DNA of 64,000 nt from an uncultured Myxococcales bacterium (GCA_937902985.1 CALFNG010000256.1:1-64000); one strand, 5' to 3'. Shown: positions 19,482 through 29,399, counted from the stretch's first letter. Made by a program: numbers and translations. Notes: generated by a model from the letters alone, not told the origin.

Positions 19482-20351
19482 TCAAGCGTGCGCCGGACGG
19501 GTGTCGTCGTCTTCGGTGGTTTCACCGTTGGCGCCATTGGCTGGGCCAGCGCGGCTCTCGGACTTGTCGGCCGTGGCGTGCTCGGGGTCTTCGAGCTTGA
19601 TGAGAACGGCGGTGATATTGTCTTCCCCGCCGCGCTCGTTGGCTCGCTGGATGAGCTTCCGGCAGGCCTCGCGGATGTCGGTGGCGACCGTGACGATCTG
19701 CTCTATGTCGCCGTCGGACACCATGCCGCTGAGACCGTCGGAGCAGAGGACGTACACGTCGCCGGGGCGGGGGTCGTCGTGCTGGAGGTCGACCACCACG
19801 TGGTCCTGCATGCCCAGCGCACGGGTGATGACGTTCTTCGGGAGCTCGCTCTTTTGCTCGTCGGTCAGGTCGGGCATGGCGAGCAGGTAGTCGTTGATGA
19901 GCGAGTGGTCGCGGGTCAGAAGCTGGATGTTGCCGGCACGAACCCGGTAACACCGAGAGTCGCCCACATGGCCAATGTACATGCGCCCCTTCTGTGCGCT
20001 GAACATGGCCCCGACGACCGTCGTTCCCATGCCGTGATACTCGCGCGATCGGGTCGATCGCTCGTAGATCTGGCGGTTGGCGACCCGGATCCCGGTGAGG
20101 AGGCGGTTCTCTTCTTCGCTGAGGTTCGTGTCGAAGTGGAACGGCCACGTGACGTCTTCGTTCGCAGTGCTGCGAAAGAACTCCGAGATCGTCTCGGTGG
20201 CGATGCGCGACGCGACGTCGCCGGCGCGGTGGCCGCCCATTCCATCGGCCACGACGAAGAGGTCGTACTCCTTGAGCACGACGAACGAATCCTCGTTGTG
20301 CTCCCGCTGGAGCCCGACGTCGCTCAGCCCGGCCGCAAGTGCCCGCATCAA
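19482..20351 (-). CDS. PP2C-family Ser/Thr protein phosphatase
   Basis: GLQREHNEDSFVV, VADGMGGHRAGDVAS, GMGTTVVGAMF, HVGDSRCYRVR, LCSDGLSGMV, GGEDNITAVLIKL. Confidence 0.95.
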   Translation of the reverse strand: MMRALAAGLSDVGLQREHNEDSFVVLKEYDLFVVADGMGGHRAGDVASRIATETISEFFRSTANEDVTWPFHFDTNLSEEENRLLTGIRVANRQIYERSTRSREYHGMGTTVVGAMFSAQKGRMYIGHVGDSRCYRVRAGNIQLLTRDHSLINDYLLAMPDLTDEQKSELPKNVITRALGMQDHVVVDLQHDDPRPGDVYVLCSDGLSGMVSDGDIEQIVTVATDIREACRKLIQRANERGGEDNITAVLIKLEDPEHATADKSESRAGPANGANGETTEDDDTRPAHA

Positions 20352-20614
20352 GACGACGATTCCTCCAACGAGAAAAGAGTTTCACCCACCTCGGAGGGTG
20401 TCAAGCAGGTCATGGGCGGGGGATCCTCGGAGGCGGCGTCAAGTTTCGAAAAGATCGGTCGGATGCGCGGCGAGCAGCGTCGTGCCTGAGGCTGCGTGCG
20501 CGGGCGGGCGTGGGGCAGATGTTATCGGAGGTCTTGCTGCTGGGAGCGCTGGCGTGAGCGCGGGTTATCGCGACGACTCGTGACGAATCCCGACGTCTTC
20601 CGACCCTCGCCACA

Positions 20615-21172
20615 TCAGACCTCGAGGATGTCTTTTTCCTTGTGCGAGATGGTCGAGTCGACGTGCTTCACGGAATCTTGCACCAGCTCTTCCACCTTTT
20701 TCTTGCCGCGGTCGACGTCGTCGGCGCTCGATTCGCCGTCGTTCTCGATCTGCGTCAACATGTCGAGCGCGTCGTGGCGGGCCTTGCGGATCGCCACCTT
20801 GCAGTCTTCGCCGTACTTGCGCGCGATCTTCACAAACTCCTTGCGCCGCTCCTCGGTCAGAGGGGGGAGGGGAATGCGCACCACGTCGCTGTCGACCTGG
20901 GGGTTGAGACCGAGATCGCTCTCGCGGAGCGCCTTCTCGACGGCCTTGACCATCGTCTTGTCCCACGGCTTGACGGTGATGAGCCGGGGCTCCGGTATGT
21001 TGATGTGAGCCATCTGTCCGAGCGCCGTGGGCGTGCCGTAATAGTCGACCTTGATGCCCTCGAGCAGGCTCGAGTTCGCCCGACCGGCGCGCAGCTTGGA
21101 GAGCTCCCGCTTGAGGGCCTCGTGCGATTTCGAGAGCGCGCTCGCCAACTCTTTCTGGACGTCCTGAATCAT
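20615..21172 (-). CDS. frr: Ribosome recycling factor
   Basis: MIQDVQKELASALSKSHEALKRELSKLRAGRANSSLLEGIKVDYYGTPTALGQMAHI..., DKTMVKAVEKALRESDLGLNPQ, PLPPLTEERRKEFVK. Confidence 0.97.
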   Translation of the reverse strand: MIQDVQKELASALSKSHEALKRELSKLRAGRANSSLLEGIKVDYYGTPTALGQMAHINIPEPRLITVKPWDKTMVKAVEKALRESDLGLNPQVDSDVVRIPLPPLTEERRKEFVKIARKYGEDCKVAIRKARHDALDMLTQIENDGESSADDVDRGKKKVEELVQDSVKHVDSTISHKEKDILEV

Positions 21173-21365
21173 GTCGGTCTCCGCCGCCTGTTCGCGGCCC
21201 CGGGCCGGCGCATCGACGCCGCACCGCCGCGGGAACTTAGCGCCGGGCGCCAAAGCACGAAAGCGCCAATGTGAGCCGTCTCGCTCGCGGCGGGTAACTG
21301 GCTGGAGAATAAGCACGCGCCGGCCAACGTCATGATAGAGGCTTGCAGGAGCGAGCGGAGGAGCC

Positions 21366-22574
21366 GTGCCGCGACGAGAACTCAGGGAGCCGATGAACCC
21401 GCTTGAAGGGACAGGCGCCCCTCCCGCGGTCGCACGGGGCGCGAGGGCGTCGGCGAGGGCATCGGCATCGGCCACGGTGCGCGCGCTGACGGGCGTCATC
21501 GCGACGGTCGCCATCGCCCTGGCCAGCGCCACCTCGTCCGAGGCCGCGGGCGAGTCGCCGACCCCTGGTACCTCGCCTGGTACCTCGCCCCGCACCTCGC
21601 CGCCCTCCTTGCTCGCGGCGCCGGGGCCGCCTGATGCGGGCGTCGTCGCCGCGCCGTCGAGCGGGTCGAGCATCGCCTCCAACGCTCAGCGCAGCCAGGT
21701 CGTGCCTCCCGACATCAGCGCCGTCGAGCGAATGTGCGCCCTCCTGACGTCGTGCGACCGCCTGCCCATCCCGTCGTCGCTCATTCCGGACGACTTCGGC
21801 TCCTGCGTGAAGAAGATGTCCGAAGAGATGAGCTCCGCCTCCGCGGTCAACTTCTCCCTCACGATCCGCGAGTGCGGGCTCCAGTCCGATTCGTGCGCGA
21901 GCTTGCGATCGTGCGCCCTGCACGGAGCAAGCCCCGACGCGTGCGTCGGCCGCGGCAAGCAGGGGATCATCAGCTTCTGCGACGTCGACGGGCGGGCGCT
22001 CACGTGCTGGCATGACCAGACTCTGGCGGTGCGCGATTGCCCGCGCGGGGGCGAGCAGTGCCTCGTGCAAAGCGGCCAGGCTACGTGCTCGCTGGGCTCG
22101 TGTCCGACCACCATCGTCGAGGGCGACAAGCCAAGGTGCTCGGGGTCGGGGACGCACCTCCTGCACTGCGAGAAGGGCAAGCTGGCGAGCCTCGACTGCG
22201 CAGCGTTCGGCCTGCGCTGCGCCGTCGGACCCGACGGCGCAGCCGGGTGCGCGACCAGCGGTCCGCCGTGCGGCGCGGGCTCGAGTCGCTGCGATGCCAA
22301 CGCGGCGGTCGGCTGCTTCAACGGCCATGAGGTGAAGGTCGAGTGCAGCGCCGCCGGCCTGGCGTGCAACCAGGCGCCGGGAGCCGGGGCGGCGGTCGGA
22401 GCCTGCGTGGCGTCGCCGTTGCCGAGCGGCGCCTGCGATCCGAACGATCGTGTGCGCTGCGACGAAGGCGTCATCAAGTACTGCGCGGCTGGCCGCCCCC
22501 GCTCCTATTCGTGCAAATCGGCGGGGTTCGGGCGCTGCGAAGGCTCGAAGACCGGCATCCACTGCGCTCCCTGA
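21366..22574 (+). CDS. Cys-rich secreted hypothetical protein
   Basis: N-terminal TM/signal, then >25 Cys in CxxxxGxxxxC-like spacing; no family recognised. Confidence 0.65.
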   Translation: MPRRELREPMNPLEGTGAPPAVARGARASARASASATVRALTGVIATVAIALASATSSEAAGESPTPGTSPGTSPRTSPPSLLAAPGPPDAGVVAAPSSGSSIASNAQRSQVVPPDISAVERMCALLTSCDRLPIPSSLIPDDFGSCVKKMSEEMSSASAVNFSLTIRECGLQSDSCASLRSCALHGASPDACVGRGKQGIISFCDVDGRALTCWHDQTLAVRDCPRGGEQCLVQSGQATCSLGSCPTTIVEGDKPRCSGSGTHLLHCEKGKLASLDCAAFGLRCAVGPDGAAGCATSGPPCGAGSSRCDANAAVGCFNGHEVKVECSAAGLACNQAPGAGAAVGACVASPLPSGACDPNDRVRCDEGVIKYCAAGRPRSYSCKSAGFGRCEGSKTGIHCAP

Positions 22575-22709
22575 GCTGAGAGCGCGGCCGTGCGTCGCCT
22601 CGGCTGCGGGTCACGCTGGTCTCGTGTCGGTGGCGTCGACGTCGCCGACGCGATCTTGACCGAGGGGGTCCGCATGGGGGGCGGGTTGTTCTAAGCTCCC
22701 GCGCTGCCC

Positions 22710-23828
22710 ATGTCCGCCGCCGATGTCGTGCTCGTGACCGGTTTTCCGTCGCTCCTCGCGCGGACTGTCTGCACCGAGATTGTCCAGAGCGACCCGCGGG
22801 CGCGCGTCCGCGCGGTCGTTCGCCCCAAGTTCCTCGCGGACGCGAGCGCCTTTCTCGAAGACTTGCCGGCCGAGCAGCGCGACCGCGTGGGGGTCGTCGA
22901 AGGCGACGCCGCGGCGATCGACCTCGGTCTCTCGGGCCTCGAGTTCAAATCGCTGGCGCGCGAGGTCACCCACATCCACCACTGCGCCCAGGTGACGCAC
23001 CTGGGCGTCGATTCCGCGGCCGCCGAGCGCGTCAACGTGGGCGGCGCGCGCGAAGCCATCGAGATCGCGGCGAGCTGCGATCATCTCGAGTCGCTGGTAT
23101 TTCACTCGACGGTCCACGTCTCCGGTGACCGGACGGGTCTCGTACGCGAAGCCGATCTCAAGGCGGGGCAGTCGTTCCGGACCGTGGTCGAGGAGACCAA
23201 GGCGCGCGCCGAGAAGATCATGCGGAGCGCGATGGACCGCGTACCGATCTGCGTCGTGCGCCCGGCGACGATCGTCGGCGACTCGCGGACCGGTGAGGTC
23301 GATCGCTTCGACGGGCCGTATCTGCTCATCTTGCTCGTCGTCACGTCGCCTCCCGATCTGGCGTTGCCGCTGCCGGGACCGGGCGACGAGGCGCTCAACC
23401 TGGTTCCCATCGACTGGGTGGCGCGGGCGTCGGTGGCGCTCGGCCGGGACCCGCGCTCCCGAGGTCGAACGTTCCACCTGGTCGATCCTCAACCGTTCAC
23501 GACCCGCAAGGTCTTCGAGCTCGTCGCTCGCGCGGGCGGTCGGCGAAGCCCGCGCGGCTCGATTCCCGCCAACCTCGCGAAGGCGCTTCTGCGGGCGCCG
23601 GGCCTCGAGCGCATCGCGAAGAGCCCCCGCGTGCTCCTCGACACGCTGACCACCAACGTCACCTACGATGCGCACGACGCCGACGAGCTCCTCGTCTCGC
23701 TCGGGGTCTCGTCGTGCCCGCCGCTCGAGTCGTACGTCGAGAAGCTCGTCGAGTACGTGAAGGAGCACGTCAAGCGGCGCCGGGCGACGAAGGTCGAGCC
23801 GGTCGAGGTGGAGGACCCTCTTGTCTGA
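22710..23828 (+). CDS. NAD-dependent epimerase / thioester-reductase-like SDR protein
   Basis: VVLVTGFPSLLARTVCTEIV; HHCAQVTHLGVDSAAAERVNVGGAREAIEIA; STVHVSGDRTG; VVRPATIVGDSRTGEVDRFDGPY. Confidence 0.82.
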   Translation: MSAADVVLVTGFPSLLARTVCTEIVQSDPRARVRAVVRPKFLADASAFLEDLPAEQRDRVGVVEGDAAAIDLGLSGLEFKSLAREVTHIHHCAQVTHLGVDSAAAERVNVGGAREAIEIAASCDHLESLVFHSTVHVSGDRTGLVREADLKAGQSFRTVVEETKARAEKIMRSAMDRVPICVVRPATIVGDSRTGEVDRFDGPYLLILLVVTSPPDLALPLPGPGDEALNLVPIDWVARASVALGRDPRSRGRTFHLVDPQPFTTRKVFELVARAGGRRSPRGSIPANLAKALLRAPGLERIAKSPRVLLDTLTTNVTYDAHDADELLVSLGVSSCPPLESYVEKLVEYVKEHVKRRRATKVEPVEVEDPLV

Positions 23829-23870
23829 ACGTGGCTCTAGGAGCCATGCCGCTCACTTAGGACCCTCTCA

Positions 23871-23916
23871 CGGCTCTGCGCTCTCTGCGCCTCTGCGGGC
23901 CATCTCCTCCCCTCTC
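23871..23916. repeat. Dispersed repeat, solo half-copy B
   Basis: cggctctgcgctctctgcgcctctgcgggccatctcctcccctctc resembles the right arms of copies C and F. Confidence 0.65.
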
Positions 23917-23918
23917 AA

Positions 23919-24233
23919 ATGAGCAGCAGTGGCTCTAGTAGTGGCTCCAGGGCCTCGCGTGGTTCCGGTAGCTCCGGCGGCCCGAGCGGAACGAAGCGAA
24001 CGCCGGTGACGCCGTGCCTGGGCGATGGGCTGGTCGTGCGCCGCCTCGTCATCCGGTCCCGCGACGTCGTCTTCTTCAAGGGCGTCATCGAGGCGAGCGA
24101 GGGGCTCGCGGCGGTCTTCGCCGAGCACGGGGGAGACCTCACCGTCGCGGCGCCCGTCTCCCGAGCGCCCGAGCTCGACGCGGTGCTGGGGGAGCTCTGC
24201 GTCGAGCTCGGGGCGGTCCGGGTCGACTCCTGA
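23919..24233 (+). CDS. DUF4911-like small protein
   Basis: LVVRRLVIRSRDVVFFKGVIEASEGLAAVFAEHGGDLTVAAPVSRAPELDAVLGELCVEL. Confidence 0.55.
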   Translation: MSSSGSSSGSRASRGSGSSGGPSGTKRTPVTPCLGDGLVVRRLVIRSRDVVFFKGVIEASEGLAAVFAEHGGDLTVAAPVSRAPELDAVLGELCVELGAVRVDS

Positions 24234-24280
24234 CGACTTCGTAGCGACCGCGCGCCGAATTCGGATATCGTGAGGGTTCG

Positions 24281-25186
24281 ATGGCCGAGCTCGTTCGTTG
24301 CGACAACTGCGGCGCGACGATGGCCCCGCAACGAGACGGGCGGGATGGGCGCCTCTACGCCTGTATATACTGCCGTGCGCAGGTCCAGGTGGCCATCGGC
24401 GCCGATCAGATCGCTGCGGGTATGGCCCTCGACCTGACCAACGTCGACGCCTTCCTCTCGCGCCTCGCGTCGAGCCCGTCGAGCTCGTGCTGTCGTCGAG
24501 CTACTTCCACATCGGGTGGCAGTCCGCGTCGTGGACGACGAACACCGAGCTCGAAGCCGTCTCCGCGCTGATGCTCCGTGCCCGGCACACCGCCATCCAT
24601 CGCCTCGTGAGCCAGGCCAGCGCCGCCGGCGCCGACGGCATCGTCGGCATGCGCTTCGATATCGAGCGCGACGGCCACAGCGCGGAGTTCACGGCGATGG
24701 GCACCGCCGTGCGACGCCGCGCAGGAGACGGCAAGGCCTGGCGACGGCCACGGCCGGCCCTTCACCAGCGATCTCTCGGGGGTCGACTTCTGGGCGCTCG
24801 TCCGCGGCGGCTTCCGTCCGGTGGCGCTGGCGCACGGCGTGTGCGTGTACCACGTGGCGCATCGCTCGCTCGCGGGCTGGCTGTCGGGCACGGGCCAGAA
24901 CATGGAGATGCCGGCGTTCACGCAGGGGCTCTACGAGGCGCGCGAGCTGGCGATGGATCGCATGCAGACCGAGGCGCGCGCGGCGGGCTCCACGGCGGGC
25001 ATCGTCGCCGTCGACGCGCGCGAAGGGAGCCACGGCTGGGACTCGCACGTGATCGAGTTCGTGGCGGTAGGCACGGGCGTGGCGCCGATCGTCGATCCCG
25101 GCCACGAAGTCCACGGCGAGCCGGGGCTCGTGCTCGGCATGCGAGACGACGACGACGACGAGCGACAGGATCTGGACGACGCGTGA
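24281..25186 (+). pseudogene. Zinc-ribbon + tandem YbjQ/DUF74-like protein with two compensating frameshifts
   Basis: Frame 2: MAELVRCDNCGATMAPQRDGRDGRLYACIYCRAQ; frame 1 (~24468-24745): RVEPVELVLSSSYFHIGWQSASWTTNTELEAVSALMLRARHTAIHRLVSQASAAGADGIVGMRFDIER; frame 2 again: GDGHGRPFTSDLSGVDFWALVRGGFRPVALAHGVCVYHVAH. Confidence 0.75.
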
Positions 25187-25207
25187 CTGCTGCCGAAGAC
25201 CGCGTCG

Positions 25208-27172
25208 TCAACGCTTGACGCTCGACCTCGCGGCCGCGGCGAGCACGGCCTCGAGGTCGCCGGCCAGCGGGGCTTCGAAGACGACCGCCGCCCCGGTGTC
25301 GGGGTGGACGAGCTCGAACCGCGACGCGTGGAGGAACGTGCGATCGAGGCCGCACTTCTCTTCGAAGTAGCGATTGGTAGGCGCGTGGCCGTAGCGCTCG
25401 TCGCCGAGCACGGCGTGCTCGATCGAGGCCAGGTGCCGGAGGATCGGATGCGTGCGGTGCCCCGGGTGCGGCTCCGGCACGACCCGCAAGACGCTGTGGC
25501 CGCCGACGATCGACGCGCGTCGATAGCGCGTGCGCGCCCTGACGAGGGCGCCGCCTTCCTGGAGCGCGCGGGCGATGGAGCCCTTCGACGGCGTCACGCC
25601 CCGCACGGCGGCGACGTAGATCGTGCGCGCGGTCGCGGCGCCGAGCGCACGCTGCCACTTGACGACGTGCTCGGGGCGGCGAGCGAAGATCGTGACGCCG
25701 CTCGTTCCCGCGTCGGGCCAGTGCACGGGGACCGCTTCTTCGGCGCCCGCGAGGGTCCGCACGCGCGCCTGGAGGGAACCCGCGAACCTGGCGTCCGCCG
25801 CCGTGGGCTCGTGGGGACCCTTGTCGACGACGAGCACGGCGTCGTCTTCGTAGACGACGCGGGGCGCCGGGATGACGACGATGACGTCCCGGTGGAGGAC
25901 GGCGACAGTCTCGACCTCGTCGGTCAGCGGGATCATGTCGATCGGGCGAAGGGCGCCGGGCCGGTATCCGAGGCGCGCGAAGTGCGCGAGGTCGCGCGCC
26001 AGGGTGTCGGGCTCGCACGAGACGTAAGCGATGACGGCCGGCGCCAGCCGAGCGAGGGCCTCCCGCGCCGCCGGGCTGGTTCCCCGCCGGGGCGGGTTGA
26101 CGACAGCGGCGTCGAAGCGTTCGCCTCTCTCTCCGAGCGCTTTCAGGGCCGCGGCGGTGTCCGCGCACACCGCGTCGACCTCGAGGTTCTGAGCCTGGGC
26201 GGCGGCCGCGGCTTGCTGGGCTGCCGGCGCGAACGACTCGACGAGCACGACGCGCGCCCCCGCGGCGGCCAGCGCCAGGGCGATGGAGCCCGAGCCGCCG
26301 TAGAGATCGAGCACACGGGGAGGGCGGGTCCGCGACACGCCGACCGCCTCTGCGAGGAGCGCGTGCACCCGCTCGGTCTGGCCGCGGTGCGCCTGGACGA
26401 ACGAGCCGAACGTCGCGAAATGAACCGAGGCTCCGACGCGGTCGGGGGCGCGCGCCACGCCCGCGAGCGCGCGCGTCTCGCTGCCGAGGATCTGCGGTCC
26501 GTCACGGCCGTCGACGCTCGTGTGGAAGTTCGCGGCGACGCCAGCGACCTGGGGCAAAGCCCGCATCAGCTCGCGAGCGGCTCCCCCGAGGGCGGTGAGA
26601 TCCCCCGCGCGCGCTCGCTCGACGACGAACGTGACCAGCACCCTCGCCCCGGAGGCGTCAGGGCCCTCGCGGACTTCGCGCAGGTCGACCGCGCGAAGGC
26701 TCCCGCCCCCGTCGGGTTCGAAGGGCGCGAGCGCGCCGCCCGTGGCCTTCGCTGCCCGGATGCGCTCGCGCAGGGCTGCCGAGACGGCGGAGAGCGCTGG
26801 CGTGAGGACGCGGCAACGTGGAATGTCGACGACGTGATGGCCGCCGCCCTTCGCGAAGAGGCCGACCGAGCCGCCCCGCGCGACGATGAGCTTCGCTCGC
26901 GTGCGGTAGCCGACGACCGGAAGCGCCGCGGCCACGGGCTCGGGAGCCGCGAGATCGAGCCACGGATAGCGCGCGAACGCGGTCGCGACCCGCGCTCGCT
27001 TGTGAACGAGCTGCTCGCCGTATGTCAGGCCGAGGAGCGGACAGCCGCCGCAGCGCTCGGCGTGGTCACAGTTGACGCGCAGCGCCAGGTCGCGTTCGAC
27101 GTCGCCGGGCGTCGACGGACGTTCGGCGGCCCGAGGCGCGGCCCGGGCGACGAGATCATGCGGGGCGGCCAT
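25208..27172 (-). CDS. Fusion: TrmA/RumA-like RNA (uracil-5-)methyltransferase + RluA-like pseudouridine synthase
   Basis: N-term cluster CDHAERCGGCPLLGLTYGEQL; LDLYGGSGSIALALA; VVNPPRRG; VIAYVSCEPDTLARDLAHF; then VYEDDAVLVVDKGPHEPT...VHWPDAGTSGVTIFAR...RTHPILRHLASIEHAVLGDERYGH. Confidence 0.88.
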   Translation of the reverse strand: MAAPHDLVARAAPRAAERPSTPGDVERDLALRVNCDHAERCGGCPLLGLTYGEQLVHKRARVATAFARYPWLDLAAPEPVAAALPVVGYRTRAKLIVARGGSVGLFAKGGGHHVVDIPRCRVLTPALSAVSAALRERIRAAKATGGALAPFEPDGGGSLRAVDLREVREGPDASGARVLVTFVVERARAGDLTALGGAARELMRALPQVAGVAANFHTSVDGRDGPQILGSETRALAGVARAPDRVGASVHFATFGSFVQAHRGQTERVHALLAEAVGVSRTRPPRVLDLYGGSGSIALALAAAGARVVLVESFAPAAQQAAAAAQAQNLEVDAVCADTAAALKALGERGERFDAAVVNPPRRGTSPAAREALARLAPAVIAYVSCEPDTLARDLAHFARLGYRPGALRPIDMIPLTDEVETVAVLHRDVIVVIPAPRVVYEDDAVLVVDKGPHEPTAADARFAGSLQARVRTLAGAEEAVPVHWPDAGTSGVTIFARRPEHVVKWQRALGAATARTIYVAAVRGVTPSKGSIARALQEGGALVRARTRYRRASIVGGHSVLRVVPEPHPGHRTHPILRHLASIEHAVLGDERYGHAPTNRYFEEKCGLDRTFLHASRFELVHPDTGAAVVFEAPLAGDLEAVLAAAARSSVKR

Positions 27173-27209
27173 CCGGGGGAGCCGCGGACCTTAGCACGCG
27201 CGTCGCCGC

Positions 27210-27878
27210 TCAGAATTTCACCCGGGCAGCGAGAAAGCCGCCCCAGAGGGCCGACGTGTGGATCCACAGCGCATCGCTCCGGGCCGGGTTGATCACCGTG
27301 CACTCGCCCTCCACCGCGACCGACGCGAGGCGGGTCAGGCGAAGCTCGGCCCCGGCCCCGAGCTGGGCCGCCAGCACGACGTCATGCGGAATGCCGGGCA
27401 TGTCGGGGTCGACCCGCCATTGACCCAGCCCGAGCTGCACGAACGGCACGAGCGGACCGTCGGCAAGGCGCCGCCGCATGAGCACCATGCGCTTCGAGCG
27501 CTCCCGCAGCACCTCGTCGATTGGCGACAGGTGACCAAGGAGGAGCTGCGCGGCGTCCCAGTCGCGCGCGATGAGCGAAAGGTGAGCGGCGCGCTCGATG
27601 CTGTCGAGGAAACCGTCGAAGAACCCGCCGAGGAGCCCGTCGAGCCCTTCGACCAGCGGGCTATGCGCGGAGAGCGGCCGCTTCTGCGGGGCCGCCGGGG
27701 CGCCGGTCTCTTGTGCCCCGACTCGCAGGGCGGCGAGCATGATGACCACAGCGAGCGAGGCCGCGAGCCCCCGGGCAAGGCCGGAAGGAAGGCGCCCTCT
27801 CTGCGCATTTTGAGGCGCATTTCGAGGGCCATTTCGAGGCGCGTTTCGAGGCGCGTTTCGAGGAAGTGGGTCGCTCAT
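27210..27878 (-). CDS. Secreted/outer-membrane hypothetical protein with N-terminal PRNA repeats
   Basis: MSDPLPRNAPRNAPRNGPRNAPQNAQRGR..GLAASLAVVIMLAALRVGAQ; ends ..GGFLAARVKF. Confidence 0.6.
   Translation of the reverse strand: MSDPLPRNAPRNAPRNGPRNAPQNAQRGRLPSGLARGLAASLAVVIMLAALRVGAQETGAPAAPQKRPLSAHSPLVEGLDGLLGGFFDGFLDSIERAAHLSLIARDWDAAQLLLGHLSPIDEVLRERSKRMVLMRRRLADGPLVPFVQLGLGQWRVDPDMPGIPHDVVLAAQLGAGAELRLTRLASVAVEGECTVINPARSDALWIHTSALWGGFLAARVKF
27803..27862. repeat. 12-bp tandem repeat x5
   Basis: gcgcattttgag gcgcatttcgag ggccatttcgag gcgcgtttcgag gcgcgtttcgag. Confidence 0.9.
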
Positions 27879-28053
27879 CCTGTCCGTAGACACGAACCTG
27901 AGCAACGCTCGTGCCTCTTCGTGCATCGCCCGGTGAGGCTACCCCGGCGGCGAGCCCTCGTCGTCGTCCTGCGCCAGCCAGGCAAGGGTCGAAACCCCGG
28001 TTGGCCGCGGTCGCATGCGAAACTCGAGCCGTTTCGGCACGTAGTCGTTTTCA

Positions 28054-28737
28054 ATGAATGCGCGGGCGATGACGCTCCCGTCGAGAGCGCCCGCGTCGGC
28101 GGTGGCCGTCACGGCCTTGGCGCCGGTGGCGGCCCCTTGGCCGCTGCGTGGTACAAGCAGCGTCGTGCATCCGCGCACGGACGCCGATTTCGCGATGGAG
28201 CGATACGCCGGGGGAGACACGGCAGCCTTCGGTCAGCTTTACGATGCCCTCTCCCCACGCCTATTCGGTTACCTCCTACGACAGACACGCGACCGCGCTC
28301 GTGCCGAGGATCTCTTGCAGCAGACGATGCTGCAGATCCACCGCGCTCGCGACCGGTTCATCGCCGGCGCCGAGGTCACACCCTGGGCCTTCGCCATCGC
28401 CCGGCGCCTCCTCGTCGACGACATCCGGCGTAACCGCCGGGTCATTCTCTCGGACGACGGCGACCCCGACCCCGGCGTCTCGAGCCTCGACCGCGCAGAC
28501 GACCTGGTCCACGCCGGCGAGCTTGCGGTTCGCGTTCAGCACATCCTCGCGCGGCTGCCTCACTCGCAGCGGGCGGCGTTCGAGTTGATCAAGCAAGAAG
28601 GTCTCACCGTGGCCGAGGCGGCACAAGTCCTCGGGACGACCGTGGCGGCGGTCAAGCTTCGCGCCCACCGCGCGTACGAGTCGCTCCGGGCGGCGCTCGG
28701 GGACCTCGATTCCAGTCTCGAGGGGCGCAAGCCGTGA
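28054..28737 (+). CDS. ECF-type RNA polymerase sigma factor
   Basis: YDALSPRLFGYLLRQTRDRARAEDLLQQTMLQIHRARDRF...LPHSQRAAFELIKQEGLTVAEAAQVLGTTVAAVKLRAHRAYESLR. Start uncertain. Confidence 0.92.
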   Translation: MNARAMTLPSRAPASAVAVTALAPVAAPWPLRGTSSVVHPRTDADFAMERYAGGDTAAFGQLYDALSPRLFGYLLRQTRDRARAEDLLQQTMLQIHRARDRFIAGAEVTPWAFAIARRLLVDDIRRNRRVILSDDGDPDPGVSSLDRADDLVHAGELAVRVQHILARLPHSQRAAFELIKQEGLTVAEAAQVLGTTVAAVKLRAHRAYESLRAALGDLDSSLEGRKP

Positions 28738-29399
28738 GCAGCCTGCCCCCTCCGGACCTCCGCTCCCGGATCCTCGACGCCATCGAGCGCGAGCCCGTAC
28801 CGTCGCGCGCCGCGAGGTCGCGCCGGAGAGCGCTCGCCGTCGTGATCGGGTTCGCCTCTCTGCTCACGGCGCTGGCCGTCGTCGGGCCGAAGATGCACGC
28901 TCGCCCGGCGGCCTATGTCGCCGCGCTCGTCTTCGCCTGGCTGCCCATCGCCGCGCTGGCCACCTGGGCGGGCGTCACCCCCGGCCGCTCGATGCTCGGG
29001 CGCCCGGTCGCATGGCGCGTCGCCGTCGTCACGCTCACGCCCGTGGCGCTGATGGCCGCGTGGGCGGGAGTGGCGATGATCTGGCCCGCGATGCTCCAGG
29101 ACACGTCCACCATCAAGCGTCACTTCATCTGCGACGCCGCCACGCTCGGTTTCTCGATCGGTCCGCTCGTCGCGTTCACCATCGTGCGCCGCGCGAGCGA
29201 TCCGGTGAACCCGCGGCTGACCGGCGCGGCGATCGGCACGGCGGCGGCCACCTGGGCGGCGGTCGTTCTGCACCTGATCTGCGGGTATACGTCGGGGGCG
29301 CACATGCTCTTCGGGCACGTGGCGCCCGTGGTGCTGCTGGCGCTCATCGGCTCGGTCCTCACGGCGCGAACGGTGGCGATCCGAACGAAGACGGGGTAA
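28734..29399 (+). CDS. NrsF/DUF1109-like anti-sigma factor
   Basis: Overlaps the sigma gene by 4 nt; six-TM pattern; WAGVAMIWPAMLQDTSTIKRHFICDAATLGFSIGPLV; GHVAPVVLLALIGS. Confidence 0.75.
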   Translation: MSSLPPPDLRSRILDAIEREPVPSRAARSRRRALAVVIGFASLLTALAVVGPKMHARPAAYVAALVFAWLPIAALATWAGVTPGRSMLGRPVAWRVAVVTLTPVALMAAWAGVAMIWPAMLQDTSTIKRHFICDAATLGFSIGPLVAFTIVRRASDPVNPRLTGAAIGTAAATWAAVVLHLICGYTSGAHMLFGHVAPVVLLALIGSVLTARTVAIRTKTG

